Part shown: positions 26,447 to 34,234 of the stretch, piece after piece
Layout of the letters: the number at the start of each line of letters is the position of its first letter
How positions within the stretch are numbered: the first letter of the stretch is position 1
Origin: JADJEK01 sp052034255
Lineage (GTDB): Bacteria; Planctomycetota; B15-G4; JADJEK01
DNA length: 64,000 nt
NCBI GenBank assembly: GCA_052034255.1
Contig: JBPOIU010000063.1
Location: forward strand, 11,393 to 75,392
Direction: 5' to 3'
Made by a program: the position numbers and the translations under genes
Notes under the pieces: model-generated
Database searches by the model: none
Seen by the model: the letters and a program-made list of their open reading frames with translations, nothing else
What the model was told of the DNA's origin: nothing

Positions 26447-27274
26447 TCATCGGCGAGCGGCCAACGCCTCGAATTCCGCGCGCAACGCAGTGGCTTCGGC
26501 GGTCACGATCGCGGCATCGATGCCACCGGCATTGGCGAATTGCGTGCGCAACGCCAAATAGTCCTCGAGCAGATCCTGCCGCAGGACTCCGACCGAGCCG
26601 AGCCGCTCGAACCCGTCGGACTTTCGTGTCGACGTCACGTTGGTCACGACGATCAGGATCGTGAGCAGGACCGCGACGCCCAGGATGATCATCGCGTTCA
26701 CGCCGCGCACTCGGTCGCTGCTCTTGCGATTGCGCGCGATCGCGTAGCCGAGCGTCACCAGCAGCACGATGCCGCCGGCGAGGATCAGCAGGGCGTCGAC
26801 CCACATCGGCCCGAATGCCGCCTGCGAATCGGTCTGCAAACCCAGACTCGAGACCACGATGCCGTCGTCGATCTTGCGCGAGAAACGCGGGTTCTTCTTG
26901 CGATCCTGGAGCTGCGGCGACGCGTCGAACGCACCTTTCGGTGCTTCACGCCGATTCTCGTAGACGTACGGAATGCCTTGGATCGTGCGGACGTCGTTGA
27001 ACTGCTTCAGGAAAGCCTGCGCCGGCGCGAACTTTCCTTTCATCAGTTCGGTGCGCAGATTCGGAAGGACCGACAGTCCCTCTGCGGTCGTCGGGTAGCG
27101 CCCTTGCGTCTCCTCGAAATCGCGGACACGACGCTCGATCAGGTCGAGGGCCTCTTGTTGGAACTCGACCCAGGTCCGATGCTGCGCCCGCTCGTGCGCC
27201 CACCGTCGGTCGACGATGACGCCGGTCGAGAACAACAGACAAACCAGGATGAGGACCGCGTCCAGGGGCTTCAC
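26447..27274 (-). CDS. Three-helix membrane protein with GspG-like periplasmic domain
   Basis: The 275-residue product starts with a hydrophobic helix that lacks a prepilin cleavage site (MKPLDAVLILVCLLFSTGVI). The next part resembles the GspG C-terminal fold: LDLIERRVRDFEETQGRYPT, TAEGLSVLPNL and GIPYVYENRRE. Two more membrane helices follow (about 157-177 and 193-213), then a helical tail. It therefore looks like a membrane-fixed pseudopilin mimic. The GTG start has no Shine-Dalgarno, and a TAGATT box ends seven bases before it. It lies between the FHA operon and the divergent FHA regulator, so a link to the same system is likely. Confidence 0.7.
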   Translation of the reverse strand: MKPLDAVLILVCLLFSTGVIVDRRWAHERAQHRTWVEFQQEALDLIERRVRDFEETQGRYPTTAEGLSVLPNLRTELMKGKFAPAQAFLKQFNDVRTIQGIPYVYENRREAPKGAFDASPQLQDRKKNPRFSRKIDDGIVVSSLGLQTDSQAAFGPMWVDALLILAGGIVLLVTLGYAIARNRKSSDRVRGVNAMIILGVAVLLTILIVVTNVTSTRKSDGFERLGSVGVLRQDLLEDYLALRTQFANAGGIDAAIVTAEATALRAEFEALAARR

Positions 27275-27281
27275 GAGGAGG

Positions 27282-27311
27282 AATCTAGCAGCCCGACGAG
27301 ACGGACGGCAA
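27282..27311 (-). promoter_or_regulatory. Leaderless promoter of the GspG-like membrane gene
   Basis: On the minus strand TTGCCG (27311-27306), an 18-base spacer and TAGATT (27287-27282) end seven bases before the GTG. The base run between box and start is cctcctc, the opposite of a Shine-Dalgarno, so a leaderless transcript is predicted, with the same geometry as gspG. Confidence 0.45.
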
Positions 27312-27380
27312 AGACCCTGCTCCGACGGAGGTGCCGCTCCCCTACCTCGCGCTCCGGAGTTGCGCCCGCGTCGTCATTGG

Positions 27381-27386
27381 TAGAGT
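27381..27386 (+). promoter_or_regulatory. -10-like box of the FHA-GAF-AAA regulator
   Basis: TAGAGT lies 30 bases before the chosen GTG and is followed by the Shine-Dalgarno GGAG. TTGCGC at 27360-27365 could be a -35, at a short 15-base spacing. Confidence 0.4.
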
Positions 27387-27416
27387 CTGCCGCCGCCCTT
27401 GCGCCCGGAGACGTCC

Positions 27417-29201
27417 GTGTCGACCGTCAAGTTGGTCATCGAGAGCCAGGACGGCCGCGGCCGCGAGTTCGAGCTGTCGCGTGAGTCCGTGATCGGTCGC
27501 TCACCGACTGCCGACGTGGTGCTGGCCGACGAGTCGTGCTCGCGGCATCACGTCCGCGTGAAGCCCGAAGCCGGCGAGTGCCGCTTCGAAGACCAGGGCT
27601 CGACCAACGGGACCTTCGTCAACGGCACACGCCAGCAGAGCGGCGTGCTGGCGGACGGCGACCGACTGCAAGTCGGCAATACGCTGTTCCGCGTGCGATT
27701 GTCCAAGCGCGATCCCGGCGCGACCGTCGTGCTCGAGCAAGCGTTGAAGGACGACGCGCGCATCGTCGAACGGCACGACCTCGGTCCATTGCTCGCGGCA
27801 AGCGCCGCGCCGACCGACCCACCGCTGCTCGGCGCGCTCGAAGCCGTGCTCGAGACCGGACGCGGCACGCCCGACCTGCACGTGATCGCGCTCGCGCTGG
27901 TCGACTCCGCCCAGCGTCTGCTCGAACCCGATCGTGCGGCGACGCTGATCTACCGGCACGACGGCGCGGATGGGCGAACGCCGATCGTCGTCAGTCGCTC
28001 CGAATTGCGGCTCGATCCCGACCGCGCATTCGTGCGCGACAGCTTCGCGAAGAACGAGTTGCTGCTGCTCGAACAGACCGGCAAGTCGAGTCAGTTCGCG
28101 CTGGTCGCCCCCATTCGACGCGGCGACGAACCGCTCGCGCTGCTGTACGTGGATCGCCGTAAGAAGCCGTTCACCGCCGCGCAATGCGCGATCGCGGCGC
28201 GCCTCGTCGGCGCGGTGGGCAGCTTGCTGCACACCGCCGATCTGCATGAACGCCTGCGGAGCGAGGTCGCGAAACTGCATCGCCCCGAAGCCGACGAAAC
28301 GCGGATCGTCGGCGAGAGCCCGCCGCTGAAGGACGTGTTGCGGCATCTACGGCGCAACGCCTCGGCGCCGGGCCCGCTGTTGTTCGTCGGCGAGACCGGA
28401 ACCGGCAAGGAGCTGTTCGCGCGCCACCTGCACGAGCTTTCGCCGCGGCGCAACGGACCATTCGTCGCGATCAACTGCTCCGCGACACCGGACTCGCAGC
28501 TCGAAGCCGAGATTCTCGGGCGCAAGCGCTCGCACGCGAAGGCGATCACCGACGACCAGCTCGGCGCGATCGAGCGGGCGCGCGGCGGCTCGCTGTTCCT
28601 CGACGAGATCGACGCGCTCGACCTCGCGAGCCAGGCGCGACTCGCCGCCGTCCTGCGTGAACGCAGTCAACGCGCGGACGGCGAGGCGCCGCTCGACGTG
28701 CGGCTGATCGCAGCGTCCGCGCACGACCTGGCGTCGCTCGTGCGCGCCGGTTCGTTCCACGAAGAGTTGCTCGCGCTGATCGCGACGGACACCGTCGTGC
28801 TCCCACCGCTGCGGGATCGACGGGACGACATCCCGTTGCTCGCGGACCACTTCCTCAAGCTGCACTCGCGACGCATCAACCGCCGGGCGCGCACACTGTC
28901 GCAGGACGCGTTGCGCGCACTCACCGCCTACCAGTGGCCGGGCAACATCCGCGAGTTGTCGAACGTCATCGAACGCGCGGTGATGTTGTCGTCGAGCGAA
29001 GAGGTGACGGCGAAGTTGTTCCCGTTCCCGCTCGACCCCGGCGATCTGGCGCTCGACAACGTCGAGAAGATCGCGATCGAACGCGCGTTGGCGTTCTGTC
29101 ACTACAAGAAGGGCGCGGCGGCGAAGGCGCTCGGGATCTCGTGGCCGACGCTGAACAAGAAGATCAACGACTACGGCATCGAGATCCCCGACAAGGAATG
29201 A
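27417..29201 (+). CDS. FHA-GAF-AAA-Fis regulator with degenerate sigma-54 activator core
   Basis: The 594-residue product has an N-terminal FHA domain (IGRSPTADV, SRHH, STNGTF), a GAF-like sensor (about 125-270), an NtrC-type AAA domain and a C-terminal Fis-like helix-turn-helix (KGAAAKALGISWPTLNKKI). Walker A (GETGTGKE), Walker B (GGSLFLDEID) and sensor II (WPGNIRELSN) are present. The sigma-54-contacting GAFTGA loop is replaced by SHAKAITD, and the arginine-finger segment FREDLxxRL reads FHEELLALI. ATP-driven sigma-54 activation is therefore doubtful. GTG is chosen because GGAG lies seven bases upstream. It is divergent from the pseudopilin cluster, its likely target. Confidence 0.85.
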   Translation: MSTVKLVIESQDGRGREFELSRESVIGRSPTADVVLADESCSRHHVRVKPEAGECRFEDQGSTNGTFVNGTRQQSGVLADGDRLQVGNTLFRVRLSKRDPGATVVLEQALKDDARIVERHDLGPLLAASAAPTDPPLLGALEAVLETGRGTPDLHVIALALVDSAQRLLEPDRAATLIYRHDGADGRTPIVVSRSELRLDPDRAFVRDSFAKNELLLLEQTGKSSQFALVAPIRRGDEPLALLYVDRRKKPFTAAQCAIAARLVGAVGSLLHTADLHERLRSEVAKLHRPEADETRIVGESPPLKDVLRHLRRNASAPGPLLFVGETGTGKELFARHLHELSPRRNGPFVAINCSATPDSQLEAEILGRKRSHAKAITDDQLGAIERARGGSLFLDEIDALDLASQARLAAVLRERSQRADGEAPLDVRLIAASAHDLASLVRAGSFHEELLALIATDTVVLPPLRDRRDDIPLLADHFLKLHSRRINRRARTLSQDALRALTAYQWPGNIRELSNVIERAVMLSSSEEVTAKLFPFPLDPGDLALDNVEKIAIERALAFCHYKKGAAAKALGISWPTLNKKINDYGIEIPDKE

Positions 29202-29331
29202 GCGAACGCGCCGTCGGACGCCGTGGACCAGATTCGCACGGCCCGAGCGAGCCGCGGAACACGCGAGAACGGCGAGCGCGAGGAGGAGTCCTCAGCCGAC
29301 GACGTGAATCCAACGGATCGCGTTTCGCGCG

Positions 29332-30906
29332 TCAGGCACGCAGGACGCGCCGCTGGATCTTCCCGCTCTGCGTCTTCGGCAAGGCTTCGACGAAATCGAT
29401 CCGCTTCGGCGCCTTGAATGGCGCCAGTCGGCTCTTCACGTGCGCGATCAGCTGCTGCTCGAGATCGGGCGACGCGACCACACCCGCACGCAGCGTGACG
29501 ACTCCGCGCACCACGGCGCCGGTGCGCGCGTCGACCTTCTCGACGGCGGCGGCTTCGAGTACCGCCGGATGGCTCTGCAAGCAGTTCTCGATCTCGAACG
29601 GCGAGATGCGATACCCCGAGCACTTCATCACGTCGTCGGCGCGACCGCGGAACCACAGCAAGCCGTCCTCGCCGCGCAGCACGACGTCGCCGGACCAGTA
29701 CCAGCGCTCGCGGAACACCGCCGCGGTCGCCTCCGGGCGATTCCAGTACTCGAGCATCATCCCGGGATGACTCGCGCGATCGACGCACAACACGCCTTCG
29801 TCACCGACGGCGACTTCCCGCCCCGCGTCGTCCTGGACTTGCAGGATCAGACCGCGCCCCGCGCGGCCGCAGGCGCCGGGCGTCACAGCTCCCACGCGGT
29901 TGTGCGCGTAGACCATGCACTCGCTCATGCCGAGCCCGTCGAGGACTTCCAGACCGTAGCGGGCGCGCAACTGCTCGTACGTGTCAGCGGCGAGCGGTTC
30001 ACCGGCGGACGTCCCGTGGCGCAACAGCGCGAGCGCGCGCGATCGCGGATCGTCGGCCGACGCGAGCAGCGTGCGCCAGATCGTCGGCGTACCGACGAAG
30101 TTCGTCACGCGGTGGCGCTCGATGAGCTCGAACCACGCGCTCGCCGAGAACTTTGGTTCGCGCTCGCGGTACAGCAGGATCGTGACGCCGGCGCGCAACG
30201 CGTAGAGGAACGTCGACGCCACCGGCAGCATCCAGCCGATCTCCGCCGGGCACGTGACGACGTCGCCGAACTGATAATCGTGCCAGTCCTCGATCAAGTA
30301 GTCGTAACTGCGCGCGTAGCGCTGCAAGTGCACGATGCCCTTCGGCTCGGCGGTCGTCCCGCTCGTGTAGGCCAGGAACGCCGGGTCCTCCGCGCGCGTC
30401 GCGGTCGCGACGAAATGGTCCGACACGCGCGCCATGCATGCGGACAGCGAGCGTTCGCCGCGCTCGATCGGCTCGCCGGCATCGTCGACGAGCAGGATCT
30501 CGCGCAGTTCGGGACACGAACCCGACGCGGCCTCGACTTCGGGCAACAGCGCACGGGTGGTGACGGCGCACACTGCACCGGAGTCCGCGAGCCGCGTCCG
30601 CACTTCCTCGGCTTTGAACAGCGTGCTGGTCGGGATGAACACCGCGCCGAGCTTCGCGCACCCGAGCGCTCCGATGTAGAACGCGGGGTGATTCGGGACT
30701 CTGAACAGCACGCGGTCGCCGCGCGTCACGCCCTTGCCGCGCAGCACGCGCGCGAAGCGATTCGACAGGATCGCCAGGTCGCGATACGTCCACGAACCCG
30801 TGAATCCCGCCCGGTCCTCGAACAGCAACGCCGTCCGATCCCCGTTCCCGGCCAGCACATGACGATCGACGAGATCCTGCGCGAGGTTGTAGCTCGCTCC
30901 GCTCAT
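29332..30906 (-). CDS. Acyl/aryl-CoA synthetase (AMP-forming)
   Basis: This enzyme activates a carboxylic acid to its CoA thioester through an acyl-AMP. The 524-residue product has the P-loop AYTSGTTAEPKG, the A5-like motif DGLGMSE, the hinge region YWSGDVVLRGEDGLLWFRGRADD and the catalytic lysine motif LPKTQSGKIQRR at the C-terminus. The layout is closest to medium-chain acyl-CoA and benzoate-CoA ligases. The substrate cannot be read from sequence. The ATG at 30906 overlaps the stop of the upstream lipoprotein gene (ATGA); the in-frame region upstream is that gene in another frame. Confidence 0.88.
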   Translation of the reverse strand: MSGASYNLAQDLVDRHVLAGNGDRTALLFEDRAGFTGSWTYRDLAILSNRFARVLRGKGVTRGDRVLFRVPNHPAFYIGALGCAKLGAVFIPTSTLFKAEEVRTRLADSGAVCAVTTRALLPEVEAASGSCPELREILLVDDAGEPIERGERSLSACMARVSDHFVATATRAEDPAFLAYTSGTTAEPKGIVHLQRYARSYDYLIEDWHDYQFGDVVTCPAEIGWMLPVASTFLYALRAGVTILLYREREPKFSASAWFELIERHRVTNFVGTPTIWRTLLASADDPRSRALALLRHGTSAGEPLAADTYEQLRARYGLEVLDGLGMSECMVYAHNRVGAVTPGACGRAGRGLILQVQDDAGREVAVGDEGVLCVDRASHPGMMLEYWNRPEATAAVFRERWYWSGDVVLRGEDGLLWFRGRADDVMKCSGYRISPFEIENCLQSHPAVLEAAAVEKVDARTGAVVRGVVTLRAGVVASPDLEQQLIAHVKSRLAPFKAPKRIDFVEALPKTQSGKIQRRVLRA

Positions 30907-31457
30907 GGCGCCGACGGACCCGTCGGCGGTGCCGAGGACGGATCGATCGACGGCGCCGACGGATCGCGACGCCGGTTGTAGAAGTCGTCCGACGGCCGGC
31001 CGACTTTCAGCACGGCTTGGATCTTGCCGAACAGCACCTCCGCGCGTTCGACGTCGTCGCGACCTTCCTCCCAGCCTTCCTGGTTCTCCTGCTCTCCCGC
31101 GAGCAATCCCAGACGTTCCTTCACTTGACGTCGGACGCGCAGGCGCAACTCGACGCCGTCCTCGGTCGCGCTGAGGTTCACCACGACCTGCTCGCGCTGC
31201 AGCAAACGAGTCTGCGGCGAGATCGAACCGTGATCCCATGCCGTCTCGATGACTCCGTTCTGCCGATCGCTGCGGACGATCTCGTAGTCGCGGTCGATCT
31301 GCGCCTCGGCGACCACGAAGACGTCGTCGAACGTCAGGTCCGGATACACGTCGGCCTGCCAGATCGGCGCGCCGGCCATCCCCATCAAGGCGAACATCGT
31401 GCAGCCCGCGAGGGACAACGACGACAGGGCCAGAGCAGCGAGGACGAATCGGCGCAT
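30903..31457 (-). CDS. Lipoprotein of unknown function
   Basis: The 184-residue product has a clear lipobox (SLSLAGCTMF, Cys near residue 19). The mature part is a small alpha/beta domain (about 35-120: DVFVVAEAQIDRDYEIVRSD and VVVNLSATEDGVELRLRVR), a charged segment and a Pro/Ser-rich tail. The pattern is like the DUF3568 type of small outer-membrane lipoproteins, but I cannot assign it firmly. GGAG precedes the ATG, and a TAGGAT box (31491-31486) lies 28 bases upstream. It is cotranscribed with the acyl-CoA synthetase. Confidence 0.75.
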   Translation of the reverse strand: MRRFVLAALALSSLSLAGCTMFALMGMAGAPIWQADVYPDLTFDDVFVVAEAQIDRDYEIVRSDRQNGVIETAWDHGSISPQTRLLQREQVVVNLSATEDGVELRLRVRRQVKERLGLLAGEQENQEGWEEGRDDVERAEVLFGKIQAVLKVGRPSDDFYNRRRDPSAPSIDPSSAPPTGPSAP

Positions 31458-31544
31458 TGCGGCACTCCGCGAAAGAAGGCGCGCGATCCTAACAGCGCCC
31501 GTGGCGCAGTGGTGAACCGTCACCTCGCCACGCTCGATGCAACG

Positions 31545-31581
31545 CGACGGGGCCGACCGCGCGTGGCGATCGACCCCGTCG
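31545..31581 (-). terminator. Terminator of brxA/B
   Basis: A 16-bp stem with a 5-base loop (CACGC) lies 30 bases past the brxA/B stop. Two positions pair as G.U only in minus-strand RNA and would be A.C mismatches on plus, so the hairpin was kept for the brxA/B transcript. Confidence 0.6.
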
Positions 31582-31610
31582 TTCGCGTCGCCGTCAGCGA
31601 CGAACCGCGC

Positions 31611-32219
31611 TCACCACTTCTTCCACCACGGCTTGTTCGGGTCGTTGCCCACTTGGCCCGCGCCACCCGGCGGGTTGTGGCTCGCCATGCCCTGGATCTT
31701 CACGGTGGACGGCGGGATCGACGAGCCGCAGGCCTTCACGCCCTTCAGCTTCGCGAATTCCTCCGGTGTGATCGACGGACCGGAGCGCGCGCAATGCGCG
31801 TCGAACGCGGCCGTCAGCTCGGCGGCGACGCGACCCGCATCCTTGCCTTCGATGTCGGTGCGCTGCATCACCTTGACCGGCTTGCCGTCCTTCAACACCG
31901 CGATGAACGGCGACGACGGCGGGAAGTCCTTCAGGTGCGCGCGAATGCGATTGACGGCCGACTTGTCCTGGCCGGCGAACGACGTCAGCAGTTGATCCGG
32001 GATCTTCGTGTGCTGCAGCGCCATCGTCACGCCCGGGCGCGCGCCGCCAGCGGCGCAACCGCAGACCGAGTTGATGATGACGACGGCCGTACCCGGCTTC
32101 GCGAACGCCTGGTCGACCGCCTCCGCGGACCGCATTTCCGAGAAGCCGACCGCCGTCAGCTCCTCGCGCATCGGCTTCACCGCATCTTCGTCGTAGTTCG
32201 GGATGTCTTGGGGATTCAC
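31611..32219 (-). CDS. Bacilliredoxin of the BrxA/BrxB family
   Basis: BrxA/B proteins remove bacillithiol from mixed disulfides on proteins. The 202-residue product has the family CGC redox motif (SVCGCAAGGARPG) with Cys53 and Cys55 at the same positions as in Bacillus BrxA, and FAGQDKSAVNRIRAHL plus SSPFIAVLKDGKPV further on. It is about 55 residues longer than the Bacillus proteins because of a C-terminal extension with two more cysteines and a Pro/Gly/Asn/Lys tail. The GTG start has a strong GGAGGAG. It is divergent from brxC across a 98-base region. Confidence 0.9.
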   Translation of the reverse strand: MNPQDIPNYDEDAVKPMREELTAVGFSEMRSAEAVDQAFAKPGTAVVIINSVCGCAAGGARPGVTMALQHTKIPDQLLTSFAGQDKSAVNRIRAHLKDFPPSSPFIAVLKDGKPVKVMQRTDIEGKDAGRVAAELTAAFDAHCARSGPSITPEEFAKLKGVKACGSSIPPSTVKIQGMASHNPPGGAGQVGNDPNKPWWKKW

Positions 32220-32251
32220 GTGCGCTCCTCCGTCGCGCAGATTCCGCGCGG

Positions 32252-32282
32252 TTCAAGTCGGGAAAGAAAGGCGCTACTTATA
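32252..32282. promoter_or_regulatory. Overlapping divergent promoters of the bacilliredoxin pair
   Basis: On plus, TTCAAG (32252-32257), a 17-base spacer and TACTTA (32275-32280) face brxC. On minus, TATAAG (32282-32277, five of six matches) faces brxA/B. The two -10 boxes overlap in ctacttatag, so one regulator could control both genes. Confidence 0.45.
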
Positions 32283-32317
32283 GCGCGCGTTCGCCAGCGC
32301 GCGACGCGGAGGTTTCG

Positions 32318-32680
32318 ATGAGCAAGCAAGGTCCTAGCACTCCCCCGATGCTCGCGACGACGGCCGATCTGGATGCCGCCTTGGCGGCCCCCGGCCCGTT
32401 CCTGTTGTTCAAGCACTCGACCACCTGCCCGATCAGTGCGGCGGCGTACGACGAGTACTTGGCCTTCCGGGAACGCGACCCCGCGTTGCGCACGGCCGTG
32501 GTGCGGGTCATCGAGGAACGGCCGGTGTCGAACCACGCGACGGCCGTGCTCGGCATCCGCCACGAGAGCCCGCAGGCTCTGTTGACGGTGAACGGCGCCG
32601 TGGTTTGGAACGCCTCGCACCGAGCGATCACGACCGACGCGTTGGCGCGGGCGGCGACCGCCGCGCGCGGCAAAGGCTGA
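32318..32680 (+). CDS. brxC: Monothiol bacilliredoxin BrxC (YtxJ family)
   Basis: The 120-residue product is a thioredoxin-fold protein with the family motif FKHSTTCPISAAAYDEY and single active-site Cys37. The later SNHATAVLGIRHESPQALL, containing the fold's conserved Pro, and the final strand NGAVVWNASH complete the domain. BrxC acts with BrxA/B in bacillithiol-dependent repair of protein thiols. GGAGG lies five bases before the ATG. The first 15 residues are a short extension. Head-to-head placement with brxA/B suggests that the host makes bacillithiol or a derivative of it. Confidence 0.88.
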   Translation: MSKQGPSTPPMLATTADLDAALAAPGPFLLFKHSTTCPISAAAYDEYLAFRERDPALRTAVVRVIEERPVSNHATAVLGIRHESPQALLTVNGAVVWNASHRAITTDALARAATAARGKG

Positions 32681-32693
32681 CTCCGGCGGAGTC
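32679..32693. terminator. Small hairpin between brxC and gltA
   Basis: GACTCC-ggc-GGAGTC is a perfect 6-bp hairpin that includes the last base pairs of the brxC stop codon, between convergent genes. Confidence 0.4.
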
Positions 32694-32707
32694 GCGAACC
32701 GCTGAGC

Positions 32708-33994
32708 TCAGCGCTTGTCCATCGGCGAGTACGCGCGCTTGGTCGCGCCGGTGTAGATCTGCCGCGGACGACCGATCTTGTTGGTCGGGTCCTTCTGCAG
32801 TTCCTGCCACTGCGCGATCCAACCGGGCAAACGACCCATCGCGAACAGCACCGTGAACATGTCGGTCGGGATGCCGATCGCCTGGTAGATGATGCCCGAG
32901 TAGAAGTCGACGTTCGGGTAGAGCTTGCGCGTGACGAAGTACTCGTCCTTCAGCGCGACGCTCTCCAATTCCATCGCGATGTCGAGCAGACGACTCGAGC
33001 GCTTCATGCGCGACAGCACGTCCATGCAGACGGTCTTGATGATCTTCGCGCGCGGGTCGTAGTTCTTGTACACGCGGTGGCCGAAGCCCATCAGACGACG
33101 CGTGTCGTTCTTGTCCTTGCACTTCTCGAGGAAGGTCTTGCCGGAGATGCCTTCGGCCGCGATTTCCTCGAGCATCTCGATGACGGCTTGGTTGGCGCCA
33201 CCGTGGCGCGGACCCCACAGAGCCGCGACGCCCGCCGAGATCGATGCGAACAGGTTCGCCAGCGAGCTACCCACCATGCGCACGGTGCTGGTCGAGCAGT
33301 TCTGCTCGTGATCGGCATGCAGGATCAGCAGCACGTCGAGCGCGCGCGCGACGGCCGGATCGACGACGTACTCGTCGCATGGCGTCGCGAACATCATGTG
33401 CAGGAAGTTCGAGCAGTAGTCGAGCCGGTTGTTCGGATAGATGAACGGCTGACCCTTGCTGTGCTTGTAGCAGTACGCGGCGATCGTCGGCATCTTCGCC
33501 AACAAGCGGATCGTCGAGATCTTCACGTGCTCCGGATTCGAGGGGTCGCTCGAGTCCTGATAGAAGGTCGACATCGCGTTCACGACCGCGGCGCAGACCG
33601 CCATCGGGTGCGCGTTCTTCGGGAACGCGTTGAAGAACGCCTTCATGTCTTCGTGCAGCATCGAGTGCATGCGGAGGTCTTGCGCGAAGCCGTCGAGCAC
33701 CGACTTCGTCGGAAGCTCGCCGTTCAGCAGCAGCCAACTGACCTCGAGGAAGTTCGAGCGCTCGGCGAGCTCTTCGATCGGATACCCGCGGTAGCGCAGG
33801 ATGCCGGCCTCGCCGTCGATGTACGTGATCGAGCTCTGGCAAGCCCCGCTGTTCATGTAGCCGGGGTCGTACGTGATGAGACCGGTCTCCGACCGCAGCT
33901 TGGCGAGGTCGATGCCCTTCTCGTGTTCAGTGCCTTCGATCACCGGCAGATCGATCGTCTTGCCGTTGAACGTCAGTTTCGCGACCTCGCCCAT
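32708..33994 (-). CDS. gltA: Citrate synthase
   Basis: This enzyme condenses acetyl-CoA with oxaloacetate to start the TCA cycle. The 428-residue product has the length of the hexameric Gram-negative type. Catalytic motifs are present: LHADHEQNCSTSTVR, WGPRHGGANQAV, MGFGHRVYKNYDPR and NVDFYSG (the catalytic Asp). The N-terminal beta-rich part with GLITYDPGYMNSGACQSSITYIDG is also family-typical. It is monocistronic, convergent with brxC and divergent from the M1 peptidase, with an AGGAG upstream of the ATG. Confidence 0.97.
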   Translation of the reverse strand: MGEVAKLTFNGKTIDLPVIEGTEHEKGIDLAKLRSETGLITYDPGYMNSGACQSSITYIDGEAGILRYRGYPIEELAERSNFLEVSWLLLNGELPTKSVLDGFAQDLRMHSMLHEDMKAFFNAFPKNAHPMAVCAAVVNAMSTFYQDSSDPSNPEHVKISTIRLLAKMPTIAAYCYKHSKGQPFIYPNNRLDYCSNFLHMMFATPCDEYVVDPAVARALDVLLILHADHEQNCSTSTVRMVGSSLANLFASISAGVAALWGPRHGGANQAVIEMLEEIAAEGISGKTFLEKCKDKNDTRRLMGFGHRVYKNYDPRAKIIKTVCMDVLSRMKRSSRLLDIAMELESVALKDEYFVTRKLYPNVDFYSGIIYQAIGIPTDMFTVLFAMGRLPGWIAQWQELQKDPTNKIGRPRQIYTGATKRAYSPMDKR

Positions 33995-34176
33995 CGCTCG
34001 CTCCTGCCGCTGCCTCGTGGCTTCCTGTTCTTCTCTTCACCGCATCATCCGCGGGTGCCGCGGAACCAGGAATGAGATACCGACATCCCTGCCGAACGCC
34101 AGCGGATTTTCGCCCGGCACGGCCGTCGCGACGAAAAACCCCGCTCTCGCGTCCCGCATCGGACGCCCGGCCTGCG

Positions 34177-34182
34177 TAGAGT
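34177..34182 (+). promoter_or_regulatory. -10-like box of the M1 peptidase operon
   Basis: TAGAGT lies 52 bases before the ATG, in a leader very similar to that of the FHA regulator gene (gtagagt, then ccgccgcccttgcgccc, then cggag). Confidence 0.4.
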
Positions 34183-34234
34183 CCGCAGTCCGCCGCCCTT
34201 GCGCCCTCCTCTTCGGTCGCCCGGAGCCTGGTTC

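Noticed and set aside
29202..29331. Possible terminator between the FHA regulator and the acyl-CoA synthetase (GAGGA-ggag-TCCTC)
   Set aside because: The stem is only five bp with no U-tract or strand-specific pairs, below the standard of the other hairpins.
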